Source: an uncultured Clostridia bacterium
Lineage (GTDB): Bacteria > Bacillota > Clostridia > Oscillospirales > Ruminococcaceae
Direction of reading: 5' to 3'
DNA: 45,180 nt
Assembly (NCBI GenBank): GCA_947627945.1
Contig: CANQYC010000002.1
Span: 1-45,180 of the forward strand
Part shown: positions 40,599 through 45,180 of the stretch, piece after piece
Layout: each line of letters opens with the position of its first letter
Numbering within the stretch: position 1 is the stretch's first letter
Program-made: the position numbers and the translations under genes
The notes under the pieces: generated by a model
What the model saw: only the letters and a program-made list of their open reading frames with translations
What the model was told of the DNA's origin: nothing
Databases searched by the model: none

Positions 40599-43553
40599 AT
40601 GAAAAATTGGGCAGGAAAGCTCCTGCTGTCATGCCTGATGTGTGCTATTGGCATTGCTGCGGTGCTGACCGGCATCGTGTACTTCAATTACATGTCCGAA
40701 CAGATCAACCAAGACAGCACCGTCCATCTCGAGGAGATCTACGGACAAGTCAATCGCTCCTTTGGCGCGTTTGTGGAGGAGAACTGGGGACTTCTTGACA
40801 GCTGGGGCGAGAATATCAGTATGATGCAGGAGGATGACAGCGTTCCTGCGTATATTTCCGAAAAGAAAGAAACATGGGGCTTCTCCGACTTCTACTTCCT
40901 TTCCTCGGAGATGGACTGCATGACCCCGGACGGGGCACAGAGCAGCATCGTCATGGACAGCGACTGGGATCGCCTGCTGACGGAGCGGCAGCCGGTCATG
41001 GCAGGGGAACGCCTGCCGGACGGAAAGGATGTCACGGTCTTTGCCGTCCCTGTGGCGCACCGGGAATATCAGGGCTTTGGCTATGATGCCATCGCCGTCA
41101 GCTATACGAATGCCGATCTGGCAGCGTCCCTTGATGTCACTGCATTTTCGGGAAAGTCCCGCTGCTTTGTCATCCACGAGGACGGGAGCGTGCTGCTGTC
41201 TACCCAGAACGGCGGGAATGTGTTCGACAACTATCTGACCTATCTCGATGCGGCTTCCGATCTGGAGGAGGAGCAGTTTTCACAGATGAAGCGTGACTGG
41301 CACGAGGGAACATCCGGACTGATCCGGTGTCATTTCCAGTCGGTCAGCTACTGCATCCTCTATCAGCCGCTCGGCTATCAGGACTATATCATGCTCTGTA
41401 TCGTGCCGCAAAGTGCGGTCAGTGCGGGATTCCTCTCCGTCCAGAAAACGACCGCCAATGTCCTGCTCGTGGTCTTTCTTGCCGTCGGCATCTCTGCGCT
41501 GGCACTGTTCCTGATACGCAGCAGCAGCCAGTCGAGAAGGAGCCGTCTCGAGCTGCAATACCGGGAGCGCATGTTCGATGTCCTTTCGGGCAGCGTGGAT
41601 GACATCTTCATCATGCTGGGCGATGCGTACCGCAGTGTGGACTATGTCAGCCCGAACATCGAACGCCTGCTCGGCATCCCGGTGGAAGAAGCCCGCAGGG
41701 ATATCCGTGTCATGGAAAAGTGCGCAGTGGGCGACAATGTCCTGATCCCCAAGGAAGAACTGGATGCGATCCCCCTGCACGGCAGCTCTGTCCACGAATA
41801 TGAGTATATGCATCAGCATACCGGGGAACGCCGCTGGTACCGGATGACGGTGTATCATATGCAGATACAGGAAATGACAAAATACATCATCGTCCTGTCC
41901 GACCGCACGCAGGAGCGGCAGATGAACCAGAAACTGCAGGAGGCACTGACTGCCGCCAGAAGTGCCAATGAGGCAAAGAGCAACTTCCTTTCCAATATGT
42001 CCCACGATATCCGCACGCCGATGAATGCTATCGTCGGGTTTTCCGTCCTGCTCGAAAAGGATGCAGACAAGCCGGATAAGGTGCGGGAATACACCCGCAA
42101 GATCACTGCTTCGAGCCATCATCTGCTCAGTCTCATCAACGATGTGCTTGACATGAGCAAGATCGAAAGCGGCAAGACTTCGCTCAATGTCGAGCCGTTC
42201 TGTCTGCCGGAGCTGCTTGAGGAGCTGCATATTATCCTCCTGCCGCAGGCAAAGGCAAAGCATCAGGATCTTCGCATCCATGTACAGGGTGCGCCCCCGG
42301 AGCAGCTCGTGGGCGACAAGCTCCGCCTCAACCAGATCCTGCTCAATCTGCTGTCCAACGCCATCAAGTATACACCGGAGGACGGGCATATTGATTTCCT
42401 CATCAGTGAACTGTCCCAGAAAACGCCGCAGTATGCAAGGCTACGGTTTGTCGTGAAAGATGACGGCATTGGTATCAGCGAGGAATTCCAGAAGCATATC
42501 TTCTCGCCGTTCAGCCGGGAGATCAATTCCGTGACCAATAAGATACAGGGCACAGGTCTCGGCATGGCGATCACCAAGAATCTGGTCGATCTCATGGGCG
42601 GTATCATCCGGGTGGAGAGCGAGCCGGGGAAGGGGAGTACCTTCACCGTGGAGATGTCCTTCCTGCTCGCCGAACAGGACGATACCGAGCAATGGTTCCG
42701 CCAGAAGATCCACCGGGTGCTGGTCGCAGATGATGAAAAGGACATCTGCACGGACATCCAGCGGCTGCTGGGAGAGGCAGGCGTGGAGGTCGTGTATGAG
42801 ACGGACGGTGCTGCCGCCGTCGAAACGGCAGTGCATGCCCATGAGACCGGTGCGGATTTTGATGTCATTCTGCTCGACTGGAAAATGCCGGGTCTGGACG
42901 GTGTCCAGACTGCACGCAGCATACGGGAACAGATCAAAAGGCATGTGCCCATTCTGGTGCTGACTTCCCACGACTGGAGCGACATCGAGGACGAGGCACG
43001 CCGGGCAGGCATCAATGCGTTCCTGTCCAAGCCGTTTTTTGCCTCCAGTTTCTGGCTGACGCTCAAACCGATGTTTGAGGCAGAGGAGACCGCAGCACCG
43101 GAAAGCCCTGAGGAGAACATCATGCAGGGCAAGCTGTTCCTTGTGGCAGAGGATAATGAGCTGAACGCCGAGATCCTCACGGAAATGCTGCATATCGAGG
43201 GTGCCGAGTGTGAAGTCGCCGTCAACGGGCAGGAGGCTGTGGAACGGTTCCTGCATGCAGAGCCGGGGCATTTTGACATGATCCTGATGGATGTCCAGAT
43301 GCCTGTGATGAACGGCTATGATGCCACACGGCAGATCCGCAGCAGCTCTCACCCGGAGGCACGCACCATCCCCATTGCCGCCATGACTGCCAATACCTTT
43401 GCCGAAGATGTGCGCAACGCCATAGATGCCGGCATGGACGGACATCTCGCAAAGCCCATTGATATGGCAGCGGTCAGGGAGCTGACCGCAAAGCTGCTGC
43501 GCCGGCAGGGCGCAGAGACGCCGGCGCAAGACAACAAAGGAGGGTCTCCATGA
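40599..43553 (+). CDS. Hybrid sensor histidine kinase with extracellular sensor, PAS and two receiver domains
   Basis: The 984-residue protein has a membrane segment at about residues 7-30, an extracellular sensor of about 250 residues with a Cache-like feel (EENWGLLDSWGENISMM, VIHEDGSVLLSTQNGG), a second membrane segment near 288-310, and a PAS domain (about 325-435). HisKA has phospho-acceptor H469 (SNMSHDIRTPMN); HATPase_c has N and G boxes (LNLLSNAIKYT, DDGIGISEEF, GTGLGMAI). Receivers 1 and 2 have phospho-acceptor D760 (LLDWKMPG) and D898 (LMDVQMPV). No histidine phosphotransfer domain or DNA-binding output is present, so a partner must exist elsewhere. The stop overlaps the next gene by four bases. 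A GGAGG site supports the start. Confidence 0.93.
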   Translation: MKNWAGKLLLSCLMCAIGIAAVLTGIVYFNYMSEQINQDSTVHLEEIYGQVNRSFGAFVEENWGLLDSWGENISMMQEDDSVPAYISEKKETWGFSDFYFLSSEMDCMTPDGAQSSIVMDSDWDRLLTERQPVMAGERLPDGKDVTVFAVPVAHREYQGFGYDAIAVSYTNADLAASLDVTAFSGKSRCFVIHEDGSVLLSTQNGGNVFDNYLTYLDAASDLEEEQFSQMKRDWHEGTSGLIRCHFQSVSYCILYQPLGYQDYIMLCIVPQSAVSAGFLSVQKTTANVLLVVFLAVGISALALFLIRSSSQSRRSRLELQYRERMFDVLSGSVDDIFIMLGDAYRSVDYVSPNIERLLGIPVEEARRDIRVMEKCAVGDNVLIPKEELDAIPLHGSSVHEYEYMHQHTGERRWYRMTVYHMQIQEMTKYIIVLSDRTQERQMNQKLQEALTAARSANEAKSNFLSNMSHDIRTPMNAIVGFSVLLEKDADKPDKVREYTRKITASSHHLLSLINDVLDMSKIESGKTSLNVEPFCLPELLEELHIILLPQAKAKHQDLRIHVQGAPPEQLVGDKLRLNQILLNLLSNAIKYTPEDGHIDFLISELSQKTPQYARLRFVVKDDGIGISEEFQKHIFSPFSREINSVTNKIQGTGLGMAITKNLVDLMGGIIRVESEPGKGSTFTVEMSFLLAEQDDTEQWFRQKIHRVLVADDEKDICTDIQRLLGEAGVEVVYETDGAAAVETAVHAHETGADFDVILLDWKMPGLDGVQTARSIREQIKRHVPILVLTSHDWSDIEDEARRAGINAFLSKPFFASSFWLTLKPMFEAEETAAPESPEENIMQGKLFLVAEDNELNAEILTEMLHIEGAECEVAVNGQEAVERFLHAEPGHFDMILMDVQMPVMNGYDATRQIRSSSHPEARTIPIAAMTANTFAEDVRNAIDAGMDGHLAKPIDMAAVRELTAKLLRRQGAETPAQDNKGGSP

Positions 43554-44797
43554 AAGGGAAATTGATATGGCTGCTGTCCGCCGTGACCGCAGCTTCCTGC
43601 CTGACTGCCTGTGTTCCCAGCAGTGAAACAAATGGCATTACACTGACGCTCATGGGAAAAAAGAGCGATCTGAACAAGAGCTACATGACCAGTATATTTG
43701 AGCAGTATGAGACCGAGACCGGCAACAAGCTGAACATCATCGCCTATGAGGATGCCGAGTTTGAATCCGCCGCCATGGAGCAGATGGAAACCAAAAATGC
43801 GCCGGACATCCTCCTGCATTTCCACAATGCAGATCTGGCGCAGTTCGACGTGGAGAACCGTTTTGTCGCCCTGAATGACCAGAGCTGGACAGCAGATCTC
43901 ACAGACAGTGCCCGTGCCTACTGCACGGACAAGGACGGCGATCTGCTCGGGCTCCCTTTCTGGGAAAGCTCCGTGTCCGGCTGTTATTACAACAAGACGA
44001 TCTTAGATGACCTCGGACTGAGACCCGCCACAGCGCAGGCGGAGTTCGATGTACTGTGCGAGGCACTGAGCGAGACCGGCTATACACCCATCTGCTGGCC
44101 AGCCAATGGCTGCTCGTGGATGATGCAGTTCGGGCTGGATCCGCTGTTTGCGGATGATCCCGCCCGGCTGGAGCAGCTCAACAGCGGTGCCATCAACTAT
44201 GCGGACATCCCCGAAGTGACCGGCATGGTGCAGTGGGTCTCGGATGCGGCTTCCAAGGGATGGTTCGGGCAGAACTATCTCATGACCGGATGGGATGACA
44301 TCAGCCCGGCACTGGCGTCCGGCGATGCGGTGATGACATTTATCTGGGACACGTGGTTCTACACGGATTTTGAGAAGGACGGCACCTATACCATTGATGA
44401 TTTTGCCCTGATGCCGGTCTTTCTGAATACCGTGGACAGCGGTACCTATGAGGGCGGCAACCTGAATATGATGATGGTGACCAAGAGCAGCAAGCACCCG
44501 AAAGAAGCACTGGATTTCCTGGCATTCTGTGCGACGCCGGAGCATTACAATGCTGCCTTTGCGGGCGTTTCGACCATGAGCTGCTTCCGGGGACAGACCA
44601 CCAATATCCAGTCGAAGATGGTAACAGATGCCAGTGCGTCCATCGCTGCCAACGAGCGTGTTTCCACGGCATCCTCCCAGATCATCGGCTACAGCGCAGA
44701 GGATGTGGCAGAATCTTTCAATGAGATGTTCCGTGGGAACATCACCGTGGCAGAGTGCGTCGCAGAGATGGATGCCAAACGGCATGCGGCGTCCTGA
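43550..44797 (+). CDS. Extracellular solute-binding lipoprotein (ABC type 1 family)
   Basis: The 415-residue protein has a signal sequence with lipobox LTAC (C21), so it is anchored outside the membrane. The rest is a two-lobe binding protein of the MalE/family 1 type: ITLTLMGKKSDLNKSYMTSIFEQYETETGNKLNII at the start, NAPDILLHFHNADLAQF (about 85), FWESSVSGCYYNKTILDDLGL, and GDAVMTFIWDTWFYTDFEK in the second lobe. Carbohydrate, probably an oligosaccharide, is the likely ligand. No permease or ATPase gene follows; it overlaps the hybrid kinase by four bases (ATGA), so the two are coupled. This suggests it could present ligand to the kinase sensor, as XylFII does for LytS, as well as or in place of transport. 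Confidence 0.9.
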   Translation: MKGKLIWLLSAVTAASCLTACVPSSETNGITLTLMGKKSDLNKSYMTSIFEQYETETGNKLNIIAYEDAEFESAAMEQMETKNAPDILLHFHNADLAQFDVENRFVALNDQSWTADLTDSARAYCTDKDGDLLGLPFWESSVSGCYYNKTILDDLGLRPATAQAEFDVLCEALSETGYTPICWPANGCSWMMQFGLDPLFADDPARLEQLNSGAINYADIPEVTGMVQWVSDAASKGWFGQNYLMTGWDDISPALASGDAVMTFIWDTWFYTDFEKDGTYTIDDFALMPVFLNTVDSGTYEGGNLNMMMVTKSSKHPKEALDFLAFCATPEHYNAAFAGVSTMSCFRGQTTNIQSKMVTDASASIAANERVSTASSQIIGYSAEDVAESFNEMFRGNITVAECVAEMDAKRHAAS

Positions 44798-44811
44798 AGC
44801 GGAACTTGGCG

Positions 44812-44831
44812 TTTCCGCCCAAGGGCGGAAA
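44812..44831 (+). terminator. Hairpin after the solute-binding gene
   Basis: TTTCCGCC pairs with GGCGGAAA around a four-base loop, 14 bases after the stop. No T tract follows. A second hairpin, GGCACTTTT/AAAAGTGCC (44869-44877 with 44883-44891), comes next and is part of the repeat region. Confidence 0.45.
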
Positions 44832-44884
44832 GGATAGCGCAAGAAAAGGAAAGGAGGGGGCACTTTTTTGCCAAAAGTGCCCTC

Positions 44885-45057
44885 TCCCCATGCAGGGAAG
44901 TGGGTCGTAGTAAAGGGGGTGCGGGGGTGGACCCCCGTAATAAACGCCCCCTCCCCATGCAGGGGAGAGGGTTGATCTTGTAGCAAAAGGGGGTACGGGG
45001 GTGGAACCCCCGTAATAAACTCCCCCTCCCCTTCAGGGGAGGGGGCGGGGGGAGGGG
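44885..45057 (-). repeat. GC-rich hairpin repeat, about 2.5 tandem copies
   Basis: Stems CCCCCTCCCC with GGGGAGAGGG (44947-44956 with 44962-44971) and CCCCCTCCCC with GGGGAGGGGG (45022-45031 with 45036-45045) recur about 75 bp apart, with a weaker copy near 44890. Between them lie GTGCGGGGGTGGACCCCCGT and GTACGGGGGTGGAACCCCCGT hairpins followed by AATAAA. Read on the minus strand it has the same order as the 17.2 kb array. The 260-base gap holds no gene. Confidence 0.8.
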
Positions 45058-45180
45058 TCACACCTTTATCTTTTTCGTCAGTCTTGTGGACTCCTTATAC
45101 GGACGCACCAGCATCCAGATCATCAATGCGATCAACGCCAAGGCAACGACCACACCGACCACATTGACATTCCCGGTGAA
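45058..45180 (-). CDS. C-terminal end of an integral membrane protein (partial)
   Basis: On the minus strand an open frame enters from the right edge and stops at 45058. The 40 visible residues are FTGNVNVVGVVVALALIALM followed by IWMLVRPYKESTRLTKKIKV: one membrane helix and a basic cytoplasmic tail. This resembles the end of FeoB-type ferrous iron transporters (a last helix then F/V-RPY), but other transporters end similarly. The gene name cannot be given with confidence. Confidence 0.5.
   Translation of the reverse strand, partial: FTGNVNVVGVVVALALIALMIWMLVRPYKESTRLTKKIKV

Overview
The window is a GC-rich bacterial chromosome segment from a Firmicute, most likely a Ruminococcus-type member of the Oscillospiraceae. 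The evidence is a secreted GH10 xylanase ending in a type I dockerin (a cellulosome part), a BioY biotin transporter, consensus vegetative promoters (TTGACA, about 17 bp, often TGnTATAAT), strong GGAGG ribosome binding sites, and gene types typical of gut Clostridia. The genus is an inference. No phage, plasmid, insertion sequence or CRISPR array is visible.

Layout. 1-1.3 kb: the end of an rsmI-like gene and a membrane-anchored XRE regulator. 1.3-3.1 kb: an ispD-ispF-GNAT operon on the minus strand. 3.2-6.6 kb: a cytidylate-kinase-like gene and an SCP2 gene, each with its own promoter, then leuB-ilvE ending at a strong terminator. 6.7-10.2 kb: a tightly packed run of an RlaP-type nucleotidyltransferase, a CLC channel, a HAD phosphatase, an unknown small protein and a thioredoxin. 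10.2-17.1 kb: a six-gene polyamine operon: arginine decarboxylase, spermidine synthase homologue, carboxy(nor)spermidine dehydrogenase, carboxy(nor)spermidine decarboxylase, agmatine deiminase and N-carbamoylputrescine amidase. Together these can take arginine to putrescine and on to spermidine. 17.1-23.1 kb: a GC-rich tandem repeat array, a CmpB/DUF1113-like membrane protein, clpB preceded by a ribbon-helix-helix-like regulator, a small acidic protein and an SseB-like protein. 23.2-25.1 kb: a NhaD/ArsB permease and tRNA-Gln(CTG). 25.1-31.4 kb: a lipoprotein, a lipid kinase and a TVP38 membrane protein in one operon; pyrimidine-nucleoside phosphorylase; asnB. 31.4-38.3 kb: a minus-strand run of pyrG, a degenerate ROK regulator, UPF0210, an ACT-domain protein, an M20 amidohydrolase and bioY. 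38.4-44.8 kb: xylanase, a hybrid histidine kinase and a solute-binding lipoprotein, which looks like a plant-polysaccharide use and sensing module. The right edge cuts a minus-strand membrane protein.

The most interesting signals are: (1) the polyamine operon leader, in which an intrinsic terminator lies between the promoter and the first gene and a complementary segment at the 5' end of the transcript could form the competing antiterminator; (2) the presence of speE without a visible speD beside a complete carboxyspermidine branch; (3) a dispersed family of GC-rich hairpin repeats found at five intergenic sites, expanded into tandem arrays at three of them; (4) the hybrid kinase overlapping a solute-binding lipoprotein gene, without a permease or a DNA-binding response regulator; and (5) a ribbon-helix-helix-like gene upstream of clpB with an inverted repeat over its promoter.
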